From: Caldicellulosiruptor diazotrophicus
GTDB lineage: Bacteria; Bacillota; Thermoanaerobacteria; Caldicellulosiruptorales; Caldicellulosiruptoraceae
Length of the DNA: 64,000 nt
Assembly (NCBI RefSeq): GCF_017347585.1
Contig: NZ_AP024480.1
Location: 2,271,501-2,335,500 of the forward strand
Reading direction: 5' to 3'
Below, in pieces: positions 34,119 through 43,371 of the stretch (its first letter is position 1; each line of letters begins with the position of its first letter). The position numbers and the translations under genes are program-made. The notes under the pieces were generated by a model. The model did not search any database and was not told the DNA's origin. It saw only the letters and a list, made by a program, of their open reading frames with translations.

Positions 34119-35363
34119 TTATACTCTTTTTATTTTCCCACCAAGACTTGCGATATTTTTCTCAAATTCAAAATACCCCCTGTCAATGTGAAATGCACTT
34201 TCAACTTCACTCACACCCTCTGCACAGAGCGCTGCCAAAACGAGTGCAGCACCACCGCGCAGATCCTTTGCTTCAACCTTTGCACCTTTTAGCTTTTTAA
34301 CACCTTCAACCACTGCTACTCTTCCTTCCACTTTTATATTCGCGCCCATTTTGACAAGCTCTCCAACATGTAAGAATCTGTTTTCAAATATTGTCTCAAT
34401 GACAACGCTTGTTCCTTTTGCTATGCTTAGCATACTCATCATTGGTGCTTGCATATCTGTCGGAAAACCAGGATAAGGCAAGGTTTTTATGTCTGTTGCT
34501 AAAATCTTATCCGGTGCCTCAACGCGCACAGCATTTTCCCCTTCATAGACCTTCACACCGCTCTCCTTGAACTTGGCAATAATAGGTCTTATATGCTCAC
34601 AAATAACATTTGTAAGTTCAAGCTCACCGCCACACATCGCAGCCATTGCCATGTACGTTCCCGCCTCAATCCTATCTGGAATTGGCACAAATGAGCAGCC
34701 AGAAAGCTTTTTCACTCCCAAAACCCTGATGGTATCAGTGCCGGCACCCATCACTTTTGCTCCCATTGAATTCAAAAAATTTGCCAAACATACAACCTCA
34801 GGTTCTGTTGCAGCATTTTCTATTATTGTTTCACCCTCTGCTAAAACGGCTGCTATCATGATATTTTCTGTTGCTCCAACAGATGGAAAGTCTAAATATA
34901 CCTTGGCACCTTTTAGTTTTTTAACTTTTGCTTCAATGTACCCTTGATTGAGTTTAATCTCTGCGCCAAGCTGGGAAAGCCCTTTTATGTGAAGGTCAAT
35001 TGGTCGTGTGCCGATGTTACACCCGCCCGGCATACCCAGCACAACCTTTTTCCCACGTGCAAGAAGGCTTCCTAAAAGAAGTATTGAAGCTCTGAGTTTG
35101 TTCACCCCATCTACGTTTATATCACCGTTTTTGATATCAGGAGTGATTTGCAGATTATTGTTTTCAATTTTCACATCACAACCACAGTAGGCAAGAAGCT
35201 GTAAAAGTATTTTAATATCCTCCAAAAGCGGAACATCCAGAATTTCAACCTTGTTATTTGACAACAAGGACGCTGCCAAAAGTGGCAATATCGCATTTTT
35301 TGAGCTGTGAACTTTTATCGAACCAGAAATTTTATTTGCACCTTCTATTACAAATTTCGACAT
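34119..35363 (-). CDS. murA: UDP-N-acetylglucosamine 1-carboxyvinyltransferase
   Basis: This is a 414-aa enzyme that catalyses the first committed step of peptidoglycan synthesis, adding enolpyruvate to UDP-GlcNAc. Motifs are SSKNAILPLLAAS with the substrate Lys near the N-terminus, the catalytic Cys115 in GMPGGCNIGTRP, the DRIEAGTYMA segment and LRGGAALVLAAL. Cys115 is the fosfomycin target. Both lobes and length are normal. It is transcribed on its own, divergent from the chemoreceptor gene. Confidence 0.96.
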   Translation of the reverse strand: MSKFVIEGANKISGSIKVHSSKNAILPLLAASLLSNNKVEILDVPLLEDIKILLQLLAYCGCDVKIENNNLQITPDIKNGDINVDGVNKLRASILLLGSLLARGKKVVLGMPGGCNIGTRPIDLHIKGLSQLGAEIKLNQGYIEAKVKKLKGAKVYLDFPSVGATENIMIAAVLAEGETIIENAATEPEVVCLANFLNSMGAKVMGAGTDTIRVLGVKKLSGCSFVPIPDRIEAGTYMAMAAMCGGELELTNVICEHIRPIIAKFKESGVKVYEGENAVRVEAPDKILATDIKTLPYPGFPTDMQAPMMSMLSIAKGTSVVIETIFENRFLHVGELVKMGANIKVEGRVAVVEGVKKLKGAKVEAKDLRGGAALVLAALCAEGVSEVESAFHIDRGYFEFEKNIASLGGKIKRV

Positions 35364-35549
35364 TTATTTCTCTTCCCTATCTTAAAGTTCTGTTTATTAT
35401 AGTAGTATTGAAATCTTTTTATAGCTTTAGACAAAAAGTTATATATAATTTTTAGATACTATTCTGAAAAGAAATATTAGCAAAAAGGACACATCTTGTA
35501 TTATAATAGAAATAACAAGAGAAATTTTTGGGTTAAAGGAGTGAACTAA

Positions 35550-36827
35550 ATGCCACCAAAAAATGACCAAAATGGCACTGTGAAAAAAGGAGTTATGAGT
35601 CTTACATATGTCGCCTTAGCTTTTATTATTGTACTTGACATCATACTTGGTATTATAATGCCAACAGCTAAATTAAAACTCTATTCTATCTTAGTTGCAA
35701 CAGTTACATTTTTACTGACACTTGCGCTGACTGCTTTTATGATTCGCTATGAGATGAACAAAATGATTTCCAAGCTTGAAGATGTCCTTGAAAAAATCAA
35801 AAACGGTGATTACAGCAGGCTAATCTCATCAAAAGAGTTCGGCAACATCCAGAGAGTAGCATCGAGTGTAAACATTGTTCTTTCGGATATAAAAACACTG
35901 ATTGAGAGCTTTTTTGACCTGTCAAACGCAATCGTCGGTGCATCTAAAAAGGTTACAAAGACATCTGAAGAAGCAGCTGCTGCAATTGAAGAGATAGCAA
36001 AGACAGTTGAAGAGATTGCAAAAGGTGCATCCCAGCAAGCTGAAGAAGCACAGCACGGTGTTTTGCTTGTAAATAACCTCTCTGAACAGATAAATGCTGT
36101 ATCTGAAAGCTATAATGGTGTGATTGATGAAGCAAATAAGATTGATATTCTCAACAAAGAGGGAATTGAAAAGATGAGTGCCCTTAGAGAAAAGAGCGAA
36201 ATTGCAGTGTCAACAGCTGAAAAAGTAATTGACACTATCATCTCTTTTATAGAGAGAATCAAAAATATCTCCAACTTTGTTGAGGTTATCAACACAATTG
36301 CTGAACAAACAAACCTTTTAGCTTTGAATGCTGCAATTGAGGCAGCAAGGGCAGGTGAGGCAGGAAGAGGATTTGCAGTTGTTGCGGATGAGGTCAGAAA
36401 ACTTGCTGACCAGAGCAAAAAGGCAGCAGATGAGATAAATTCTATTGTCGATGTTATTTTGGGTGAGACAGAAAATACAATTAAGATAATAGATGAAATA
36501 AAAGAAGCAGCGTTGGGTCAGAAAGATGCAGTTGTGGAATCGCAGCAGTCTTTTGCCAAAATTTCTGATGAGATAAATGCAATTGTAGAAAAGACATATG
36601 TTGTAAAAGAAGCGCTAAGCAGAATGGAAGAAGCAAGAAATGCGGTTATTCGGGCAATAGAGAGTATATCTTCTGTATCTGAAGAGACAGCTGCAGCATC
36701 TGAGGAGGTTGCAGCAACTGTTGAAAATCAGTTAAACTCAATAAACGAAATGAAATACTCTGCACAGTCGCTTCAAAAGCTTGTTGATGAGCTCGAAAAG
36801 AGGCTTAAGAAGTATAAGATACGATAA
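35550..36827 (+). CDS. Methyl-accepting chemotaxis-type protein without ligand domain
   Basis: This is a 425-aa protein. Two transmembrane helices (about 16-37 and 43-66) are joined by a loop of only a few residues, so there is no extracytoplasmic sensing domain. A HAMP-like stretch (about 67-120) leads into a long coiled coil with the hairpin tip [24 protein letters not shown], the CheA/CheW contact. It could sense membrane state or signal from the cytoplasmic side. Flanking genes are not chemotaxis genes. The start is ATG 35550 after AAAGGAG. Confidence 0.9.
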   Translation: MPPKNDQNGTVKKGVMSLTYVALAFIIVLDIILGIIMPTAKLKLYSILVATVTFLLTLALTAFMIRYEMNKMISKLEDVLEKIKNGDYSRLISSKEFGNIQRVASSVNIVLSDIKTLIESFFDLSNAIVGASKKVTKTSEEAAAAIEEIAKTVEEIAKGASQQAEEAQHGVLLVNNLSEQINAVSESYNGVIDEANKIDILNKEGIEKMSALREKSEIAVSTAEKVIDTIISFIERIKNISNFVEVINTIAEQTNLLALNAAIEAARAGEAGRGFAVVADEVRKLADQSKKAADEINSIVDVILGETENTIKIIDEIKEAALGQKDAVVESQQSFAKISDEINAIVEKTYVVKEALSRMEEARNAVIRAIESISSVSEETAAASEEVAATVENQLNSINEMKYSAQSLQKLVDELEKRLKKYKIR

Positions 36828-36880
36828 AAACAAGGGGTTGTCCTTCAAACTTTTCTAAAAGGCCAACCCCTTGTTTTTGC
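36827..36880. terminator. Bidirectional terminator between the chemoreceptor gene and the phosphate operon
   Basis: AACAAGGGGTTG pairs with CAACCCCTTGTT through an imperfect upper stem (CCTT/AAGG). T-rich tracts follow on both strands. It ends both convergent transcripts. Confidence 0.8.
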
Positions 36881-36881
36881 T

Positions 36882-37250
36882 CTATTTTTGTGTATACTCT
36901 TTAGTATCAGACAGCCGGGAATGAATACAATAAACGTTATCTAATAGGAGATTAACAAGATTTTCAAGCTTTTCTATTTTACAATCAAGTTCTTTTTGAA
37001 GTTCTTTATGCTGTTTTTCGTTTCTCCATTTCAGAAGTTCTTGATGAACTCTTCCCAGAATCTCAATTTTTAAAAATGCTTTTTCGTTTATTTTATAGTT
37101 CTCATCCAACAAAAGCTTTAAATTTTCTATACTCGAACATAAAGAAAACATTTGCTGGTTAAGCGCCCAAACAACTTGTGTTAGATTTTTAACTTCTTTT
37201 TTTAAATCTTCCATCTCCAAAGCAAATTTATTTTCACTGTTCATTTTCAC
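36882..37250 (-). CDS. Coiled-coil hypothetical protein
   Basis: This is a 122-aa soluble protein, almost entirely predicted helix with leucine-spaced heptads (LKKEVKNLTQVVWALNQQ, then LQKELDCKIEKLENLVNLLL). No family is recognised. It is the last gene of the pstB-phoU operon, 11 bp after the HD gene, and ends at the bidirectional terminator. It may be an oligomerisation or adaptor partner of the preceding enzymes. Confidence 0.6.
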   Translation of the reverse strand: MKMNSENKFALEMEDLKKEVKNLTQVVWALNQQMFSLCSSIENLKLLLDENYKINEKAFLKIEILGRVHQELLKWRNEKQHKELQKELDCKIEKLENLVNLLLDNVYCIHSRLSDTKEYTQK

Positions 37251-37261
37251 ATGCCTCCTTT

Positions 37262-37849
37262 TTAGCTTACCCTTACCTTGTTTTCAATTTCAATCTTTTG
37301 CAACTCAAATAGATACAAAAACAGTTCTCCTTTTTTTTCCACTCGGCGAAGAAGAGTAGGTGTTATTATTCCATCAACAACAATCCTTAAAAAATCATTC
37401 TCAATTTTTATTCCCTTTATTTGTATCTCTTCGCCCGAATAATCAAAGCTGTCTGCAAGTCTTAAAATTGCACTCAATATAAGTGTCAGATTTTTGTCTT
37501 TAGTTTTTAGTTTAAACGTTTTCGACTTAATTTTTTTTCTGTGGTTATAGCACACCAAAGCTAAAATCTTTTTTACTTCTTTTGGATACTCCTTTAAGGC
37601 AAGGTCATTTTTAATTAGGTAATATGAATGTTTGTGATGTTTTTTCTCATTAATAAATGTTCCAATATCATGCAGTATGCAAGCATGTTCCAAAAGCTTT
37701 CTATCAGAATCTGACAAGTTATGATAATTTATAGTGCTGTCAAACAAAAATAGTGCTTGTTCTTTTACAAAATTTGCATGTCGCGGATCATATCCATATT
37801 TTTGAGCAAGTTGAAGCACGTTATGGTCAAACAGTTCTAACTGATTCAT
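37262..37849 (-). CDS. Stand-alone HD-domain phosphohydrolase, relative of the Ppx/GppA C-terminal domain
   Basis: This is a 195-aa protein. The metal-binding HD motif is CILHDIGTFINEKKHHKHSYYLI. It parallels LLHDIGTYLSFYQHAQHSAYVI in the C-terminal half of the Ppx/GppA protein encoded in the same operon, and a later DSFDYSGE replaces the EILDKRENG segment. It therefore looks like a detached paralogue of that HD domain. Candidate substrates are nucleotides or (p)ppGpp-like molecules, but this is inference. The start ATG overlaps the upstream kinase-like gene by 23 bases with GAGGAGG inside that gene. Confidence 0.78.
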   Translation of the reverse strand: MNQLELFDHNVLQLAQKYGYDPRHANFVKEQALFLFDSTINYHNLSDSDRKLLEHACILHDIGTFINEKKHHKHSYYLIKNDLALKEYPKEVKKILALVCYNHRKKIKSKTFKLKTKDKNLTLILSAILRLADSFDYSGEEIQIKGIKIENDFLRIVVDGIITPTLLRRVEKKGELFLYLFELQKIEIENKVRVS

Positions 37850-38549
37850 TTTTATCCTCCTCTTGTAGTATTTTTAATATTTCTTCCCTAATTCTCTTTT
37901 GTATTATGCCTACGCCCTGATTACCATCAACGACTACAAAATTGTATTCCTTTGCCATTTCCTCATATTCTTTTTTGAGCAAAAAATGATATTTTTTAAA
38001 ACTTTCGAACATGTCAGCCGAAAGCTGAATATCCATACCAGATTCCCAGTAATCAAGATGTCCATATTTCTGAAATGTTCTGGTAAGTAAAATATCAATG
38101 CTAACATCAAGATATATTATTAGGTCAGGAACTACAGCAAAACCTAAAAGTTTTTTAAGCCATTCTTTATCTGCTCCTCTGACAATATCACGAGCCATAA
38201 GAGTAAAGATATACCTATCCGCAAGGACAATAAAACCTGCAGAGAGAGCAGGGATTATTTGATTTTCAAGCTGGTCAGCAAAATCACAACAGTAAAGAAG
38301 ACTTAAAGTAGTCTTTCCAAGTATATTGCCCTTTTTGGCTCTTTGTATAACATCACCTACTAGTCTAGATCTTTTTAATCCAGTATTTAAAACTGCATAA
38401 CCGCTTGCTTCAAGCCATTCTTTCAAAAGCTCTATCTGTGTTGACCTTCCAGAACAATCCGGTCCTTCTATTACAACCAACTTTCCACGCTTTTGTAATA
38501 ATTCGAAATTGGGAAGTCCAAATCCATAAAATTTCATTTCAGTTGCCAT
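37827..38549 (-). CDS. Thymidylate-kinase-like P-loop NTPase, copy 2
   Basis: This is a 240-aa protein. Walker A is EGPDCSGRSTQ (Arg replaces the usual Lys), and the second motif is LADRYIFTLMARDIVRG. It has the thymidylate kinase fold, but the nucleobase-pocket stretch that in true dTMP kinases reads DRY..S..AYQG is replaced by ARDIVRG. It is a diverged paralogue of the adjacent copy 1. The genes overlap by 16 bases. The GKS-to-GRS change in the P-loop suggests weakened or altered phosphotransfer. A heterodimer with copy 1 is plausible. See finding. Confidence 0.78.
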   Translation of the reverse strand: MATEMKFYGFGLPNFELLQKRGKLVVIEGPDCSGRSTQIELLKEWLEASGYAVLNTGLKRSRLVGDVIQRAKKGNILGKTTLSLLYCCDFADQLENQIIPALSAGFIVLADRYIFTLMARDIVRGADKEWLKKLLGFAVVPDLIIYLDVSIDILLTRTFQKYGHLDYWESGMDIQLSADMFESFKKYHFLLKKEYEEMAKEYNFVVVDGNQGVGIIQKRIREEILKILQEEDKNESVRTV

Positions 38550-39283
38550 TTAGCTTCACCTTCCTTATTATAAGTACTCAATATCCACTTTTGAGTAGGT
38601 GGTTTGTAATCATGAAGATATCTTTGAACAATCTCTCTGACCATCTTTTGCTGTTGTCTTATAGAAAGAGTCCCATCAATTGTAATGAACCCTTCCTGTT
38701 CAGCAAGCATGTCGTACATCTGAATAATCTTTGACTGATAAAGTTTAAAACTTTCTGTAGTATCAGTACTCAAACCCAAATCCATCCCTGCTTCATAGTA
38801 CTTTATTTGTGTTCGACCCATTAAAATCCTGTCAATTGCTATATCTACAGGCACTTTGAAATAAAATGTTACAGTTGGCCTCACTGCAAAATCATATACT
38901 GTCTTGACCCAGTCAGGATTGCAGCCTCTTGCGATGTCCCGTGCATAAGCTGTGTAGATATATCTGTCGCACAATACTATATATCCTGCTCGCAAATGAG
39001 GAAGTATAAGCCTTTCATACCTATCAGCAAAATCACAAGCATGCAAAAGAGAAAAAGTAGTCGGAGTTAATAGATTTTTCTTTTTTGCCTTTTTTGTAGC
39101 ATTCTTTACTAAATCAGATGAATTCCATTCAGTAAAAAATACTGTATATCCCAAAAATTCTAACCACTTTTTTAAAAGATGAACTTGAGTAGATTTACCA
39201 GAACCGTCACATCCCTCTACAACAAATAATCTTCCTTCATATGTTTTGGTAAGTCCCAAACCTCTTATTTCTTTAAACATCAT
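38534..39283 (-). CDS. Thymidylate-kinase-like P-loop NTPase, copy 1
   Basis: This is a 249-aa protein with a perfect Walker A (EGCDGSGKSTQ) and the LCDRYIYTAYARDIARGC motif. The overall fold matches thymidylate kinase, but the TMP-contacting YQG is replaced by RDIARG, as in copy 2, so the acceptor may not be dTMP. The two copies align over their length, with shared LLHACDFADRYE against LLYCCDFADQLE and YYEAGMDLGLS against YWESGMDIQLS. It lies 19 bp after the Ppx/GppA gene, so its substrate may relate to polyphosphate or nucleotides. Confidence 0.8.
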   Translation of the reverse strand: MMFKEIRGLGLTKTYEGRLFVVEGCDGSGKSTQVHLLKKWLEFLGYTVFFTEWNSSDLVKNATKKAKKKNLLTPTTFSLLHACDFADRYERLILPHLRAGYIVLCDRYIYTAYARDIARGCNPDWVKTVYDFAVRPTVTFYFKVPVDIAIDRILMGRTQIKYYEAGMDLGLSTDTTESFKLYQSKIIQMYDMLAEQEGFITIDGTLSIRQQQKMVREIVQRYLHDYKPPTQKWILSTYNKEGEAKWQLK

Positions 39284-39302
39284 TGGAATATTTCATCTCC
39301 TT

Positions 39303-40829
39303 TTACATATTGTTTTTTATAATAAGCTGTTTGCCAAATATCTTCTCAAATTGAGGTTTTAATCTTTCTGCGAGAGATATTTCAATTCCAAGATTCGACT
39401 TTGAATATATTCTTAAAACTACTTTTTCGCATTCTTCACTACATCTTATAGAGGTAACAAGTCCATTTTCTCTTTTATCAAGTATCTCAGCCAGTTTTAA
39501 TATAAATGCAAGTGGCTTTATCTTTTTTATCTTGTCATGACTTAATAAATTAATATACCTTGTCAAAAAAGGTGCTTTTGATTTTGAATTTTCATGAAAA
39601 GATATAATCTCTGCAGTAAGTATAATATCTTGATGTGAAATTCCAAATAACGGGAGATTCAAAATTACATAAGCTGAATGCTGAGCATGTTGATAAAAAC
39701 TTAGATAAGTTCCTATATCATGAAGCAAAGCAGCCGTTTTTAAAATAATTCTATCTTCTTTGGTAAAATAATTCGGAAAAATAGGTAATAGCTGGTCAAA
39801 TAACATAGTAGCATATCTGCACACATTTTTGGCATGTTTTTTGCTAAAGCTGAAGAAATTCAAATAATTATTTATGCTATACTCTAATAGTATTTCAGAG
39901 GAAAAAGCCGTTGAATTTGCATCTTTGAATAAGCTTTCAAACAATATACCCTCGCGAAGTCCGTATGAACTGACATAAATTTGCTGAGCTTTTATTCTTT
40001 CAATCAGCACTTTCAATATCAAAAAAGCTCCTAAAATAATATCAGACCTTTTCTCAGAAAGTCCTGGAATACTTTTTCGTTTTTCAACTTCTAAACTCTG
40101 AAGCATGTTATAAACCTCAATAAATTCTTGATATGAAATTGCAAAATTGTGTAAGGTAGTAATAGGATAACCTTTTTTGTGTTGAATAATTCTTCCGAGA
40201 TTCCTTATACTTCCACCAATTCCTATCAGGTTTACATTATTTAATTCTTCCATCCATCTATATTTTTCAAAAATCAACTTTACTTCGCTTTCTATTTCAT
40301 TCAATGATAAAGAAGACTCCATAATCATTTTTGAACAATTTACAGCACCGAGCCTGATTGAACCCCAGTACTTTAAGTTTTTATCTTTGAAATAAACAAA
40401 CTCTGTACTTCCACCGCCAATGTCAACCAAAAGTCCATCTTGATAGTTTAAAGAACATTTTATTGCCCACAGGTTATAGTTTGCCTCTTCAAATTCTGAA
40501 AGTACTTTAACTTCTAATTCTGTAGATTTTTTTATATTCTCCAAAACTTCCATCTTATTGCTTGCATCTCTAATAGCAGCGGTAGCAACTACCAATATAT
40601 CCTGTTTTGCAACTCCATTCATCTTGCAAAGCGCTTTAAAAAAATTGAGTACTTCAACTAAAAGCGAAATCTTATAAGAAGGTATCTGGTTGTTTTCTCC
40701 ATATTCTGCAAGTCTTACTACTATGCTTTCATCTTCGATTAATCTAAAAAATATTCCTTTATCAACCTCATACACTACAACCCTTACGGTATTCGAACCG
40801 ATATCGATTATTCCTATTCTTCTTTTCAT
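39303..40829 (-). CDS. Ppx/GppA family exopolyphosphatase / pppGpp phosphatase with HD domain
   Basis: This is a 508-aa protein. The N-terminal actin-like phosphatase has IGIIDIGSNTVRVVVYEV, LLVDIGGGSTEFVYF and an intermediate IGIGGSIRNLG. The C-terminal HD domain has LKTAALLHDIGTYLSFYQHAQHSAYV. This is the Ppx2/GppA layout, which hydrolyses polyphosphate or converts pppGpp to ppGpp. Its ATG overlaps the stop of the upstream EAL-like/GGDDF gene by four bases. Which substrate it prefers cannot be seen; the genomic link to PhoU and PstB favours a phosphate role. Confidence 0.9.
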   Translation of the reverse strand: MKRRIGIIDIGSNTVRVVVYEVDKGIFFRLIEDESIVVRLAEYGENNQIPSYKISLLVEVLNFFKALCKMNGVAKQDILVVATAAIRDASNKMEVLENIKKSTELEVKVLSEFEEANYNLWAIKCSLNYQDGLLVDIGGGSTEFVYFKDKNLKYWGSIRLGAVNCSKMIMESSLSLNEIESEVKLIFEKYRWMEELNNVNLIGIGGSIRNLGRIIQHKKGYPITTLHNFAISYQEFIEVYNMLQSLEVEKRKSIPGLSEKRSDIILGAFLILKVLIERIKAQQIYVSSYGLREGILFESLFKDANSTAFSSEILLEYSINNYLNFFSFSKKHAKNVCRYATMLFDQLLPIFPNYFTKEDRIILKTAALLHDIGTYLSFYQHAQHSAYVILNLPLFGISHQDIILTAEIISFHENSKSKAPFLTRYINLLSHDKIKKIKPLAFILKLAEILDKRENGLVTSIRCSEECEKVVLRIYSKSNLGIEISLAERLKPQFEKIFGKQLIIKNNM

Positions 40830-42601
40830 GTTTCACCTTCCCATATTATATAGCAGCTGGTATTCTTCTGTTTGCAAAATTTTTTAACATCCGAAAGACA
40901 ATTTGAAATTTCTTCAACGTTTGAAAACATTCCAGGTACAACTTTAACACAAGCCACTGATAAACTCATAAGCCCAAACTTTTCCACCTCTCCTTTTCTG
41001 TTTTTAGATTCTATATAGCCCCTACTAAGGTCATAGTTGTCGTAAAAATATGGAATTGAAGAATCAAATTCTTCAATTATTTTTTTAGCAATTTTCTCAA
41101 CTTCTGCTTTGTCATAAACAATTACAATAAAATCGTCACCGCCAACATGCCCAACAAAAATTTTTTCTTGCCAGTCCATTTGTATTTGTTTTAATATAGA
41201 TGCAAGTTGTAATATAACCTTATCACCTTTTTCAAATCCATAATAGTCGTTGAATGGCTTAAAATTATCAATATCAACATAAAAGACATAAAATTCTTTC
41301 TCATTTTCTAAGGCGTTACTTATTTCTTTCTCAATCAATAAATTACCTGGTAAGTTGGTAAGCGGATTTAAATGCTTTGCAAAACTTATTTCAAGCTGTG
41401 TCGACTTTTTCAACAAATCTTTTATTGTAACCACACCTTCATACATCCCATTTTTGGTTACAATTATGTAATCATGAATATCCTCATTCTCCCTTGCAGA
41501 AAGTTCTCTGACTACATCGTCTAATGAAGCATTGTATTCTACGACCAATGGGTTTGAATCCATCAAAAGTGCCACAGGTCTTTTTGAGTACACTGCAAAG
41601 CCATACATCGTAGATAAATTAAGTAAAAATTTTTCCCTTTTTATAAGTCCTTTAACTTTTCCATCTTTTGTTACAACAAGCCCATGTAGTTTTGGATTTT
41701 TTTCTAAAATCTCAAGAGCTTTCTCACACGATACATTGGGTTCAACATAAGGTATCTTTATACAAAGCGTTCCTATGCAAATTTTTGAAGTTTTAAAAAG
41801 ATAATATCTCCTTTGGTTTTCTATAGTTTCCAATAAAAGCTCTTTTATATCATTAGAGACCGTGTGTTTTAGTTCTATATTAGGAGGCATTATAAAATAT
41901 CCTTGCAAATATTCAATCCCAATTTCCAGTAAACTTAGTAGTTCTTCTATCTTTTCAATCATTGTAGCGATAACTTTTATTTGACTTTCGTCACAGAATT
42001 CTATAAAAGAGTGCAAGTATTTACTTTTTATAGAATCCATGGCTATATCGCGATATACCTCCCTACCAATTTTGACATAGGTGGGTTTTGAGATAGATAT
42101 GAAATCAAGAAAAAAATAAAGTGAGCCTATATTTTCTGCAGAAAATGTAAATCCTTGTTTTTTAAGGACTTTTATTGAATAGTGCAAATCATTAACAGAC
42201 AAATTCTCACATGATTTTATACTTATTTCAAATACAATATTTTTTGTTATCATAGGATTGGTAGAAAGAATACTTGCTATAAATGTAGTAAAATCATTAT
42301 TCATAAGAGATATTGGTGAGATATTTACAAAAAATTTTCTATTTTCTATATTATTTTTATTATTGATTAAAACATCCACAATCTTTTTAAAAATAATTTT
42401 GTCAATCTTAATAATAAGTTCATTTTCTTTCATGATATCAAACAAAAGTTTTAAATCAATATAACCAGTTTCATATGGGTTTATAAGAAACACTTCCCAG
42501 CCAATTACCTGAGCAGATGTTGCAAACACAACTGGTTGAAATGAAAGGTCAATATTTTGTCTTTCAATTAAAAAGTTTAAATAATCAAGTTTACTTGACA
42601 T
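40826..42601 (-). CDS. EAL-like/CBS/GGDEF-type protein with degenerate EAL and GGDDF motif
   Basis: This is a 591-aa protein. The N-terminal 250 residues follow the EAL fold (QPVVFATSAQVIGWEVFLI, FVNISPISL, LQGYFIMPP). The motif is EVF, and the catalytic DDFG and KID-type positions read SAENIG and YVKIGRE, so phosphodiesterase activity is unlikely. Two CBS repeats cover about 285-400. The C-terminal GGDEF domain has LTNLPGNLLIEKEI, YVDIDNFKPFNDYYGFEKGD and the signature GHVGGDDF, with Asp in place of Glu, which may still permit cyclase activity. It is likely to bind c-di-GMP or to make it under CBS control. The start is ATG 42601, overlapping phoU by 11 bases and the Ppx gene by four. Confidence 0.88.
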   Translation of the reverse strand: MSSKLDYLNFLIERQNIDLSFQPVVFATSAQVIGWEVFLINPYETGYIDLKLLFDIMKENELIIKIDKIIFKKIVDVLINNKNNIENRKFFVNISPISLMNNDFTTFIASILSTNPMITKNIVFEISIKSCENLSVNDLHYSIKVLKKQGFTFSAENIGSLYFFLDFISISKPTYVKIGREVYRDIAMDSIKSKYLHSFIEFCDESQIKVIATMIEKIEELLSLLEIGIEYLQGYFIMPPNIELKHTVSNDIKELLLETIENQRRYYLFKTSKICIGTLCIKIPYVEPNVSCEKALEILEKNPKLHGLVVTKDGKVKGLIKREKFLLNLSTMYGFAVYSKRPVALLMDSNPLVVEYNASLDDVVRELSARENEDIHDYIIVTKNGMYEGVVTIKDLLKKSTQLEISFAKHLNPLTNLPGNLLIEKEISNALENEKEFYVFYVDIDNFKPFNDYYGFEKGDKVILQLASILKQIQMDWQEKIFVGHVGGDDFIVIVYDKAEVEKIAKKIIEEFDSSIPYFYDNYDLSRGYIESKNRKGEVEKFGLMSLSVACVKVVPGMFSNVEEISNCLSDVKKFCKQKNTSCYIIWEGET

Positions 42602-43334
42602 CTTCTTCTTCACCATTTTGTTTATTTTTTTCTCTTTTATCCATAATTATGTTATTTGTTTCAGTAGCTGCATCATTAAATTCCCACTCATGTTTTAGAA
42701 GCCCTGTAAGTTTATATACAATCCACTCTGCTATATTCGTTGCGTGGTCAGCTATTCTTTCAATATATTTAACAATTAATATAAGCAAAATACATTGAGA
42801 TGTGAACTCTGGCTTTTCCTTAATTGTCTTTTCTATATTTTCAAGAAGAAACCTAAACATCTGGTCAACTTTACAATCCATAGCTTTTACTTTTTTGGCC
42901 ATTTCTATATCAGAAAGCATATACGCTTCCATTACATCTTTAAACATCATTCTTGCAAGTTCTGACATATAGGGTATTTCATTCCCAATTTCAACGAGTT
43001 GTTGACCTTCAAGCTTTAACACAAGTTTAGAAATATCAGAAGCATGGTCTGCTATTCTTTCTATATCATTTGCTATTCTTGTAGCAGCTACTAAAAGTCT
43101 TAAATCGCTTGCCATAGGCTGCTGAGTTGCTATAACAATAGTACTCTTTTTCTCTAATTCCTCTATCATATTGTCTATGTCAGTATCGTTTTTGATAACT
43201 TCAGTGGCTAAACTTACATCCTGTTTTATAAAAGCCTCCATAGCTTTTTCAATTGCTTCAAGTGCAAGACTTGCAATTTTGTAAACTTCAAAGTTTATTT
43301 CTTTAAGCTCTCTTAAAAAAGTCGAACGTATCAT
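42591..43334 (-). CDS. phoU: PhoU phosphate-signalling regulator
   Basis: This is a 247-aa protein with two PhoU helical repeats. Each has the metal-binding run: TRIANDIERIADHASDISKL and VKYIERIADHATNIAEWIVYKLTG. The C-terminal tail (about 215-247) is charged and longer than usual. PhoU links the Pst transporter state to phosphate signalling and prevents excessive phosphate uptake. It follows pstB by 37 bp and overlaps the next gene. Confidence 0.95.
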   Translation of the reverse strand: MIRSTFLRELKEINFEVYKIASLALEAIEKAMEAFIKQDVSLATEVIKNDTDIDNMIEELEKKSTIVIATQQPMASDLRLLVAATRIANDIERIADHASDISKLVLKLEGQQLVEIGNEIPYMSELARMMFKDVMEAYMLSDIEMAKKVKAMDCKVDQMFRFLLENIEKTIKEKPEFTSQCILLILIVKYIERIADHATNIAEWIVYKLTGLLKHEWEFNDAATETNNIIMDKREKNKQNGEEEDVK

Positions 43335-43371
43335 TTTTACCTACCTCGTTCTCAAAGTTATTTTTTGGGCA

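Noticed and set aside
37827-39283. PPK2-type polyphosphate kinases
   Set aside because: Walker A and DRY motifs fit thymidylate kinase better; the PPK2 signature around the second motif is not seen. Kept only as a possibility.
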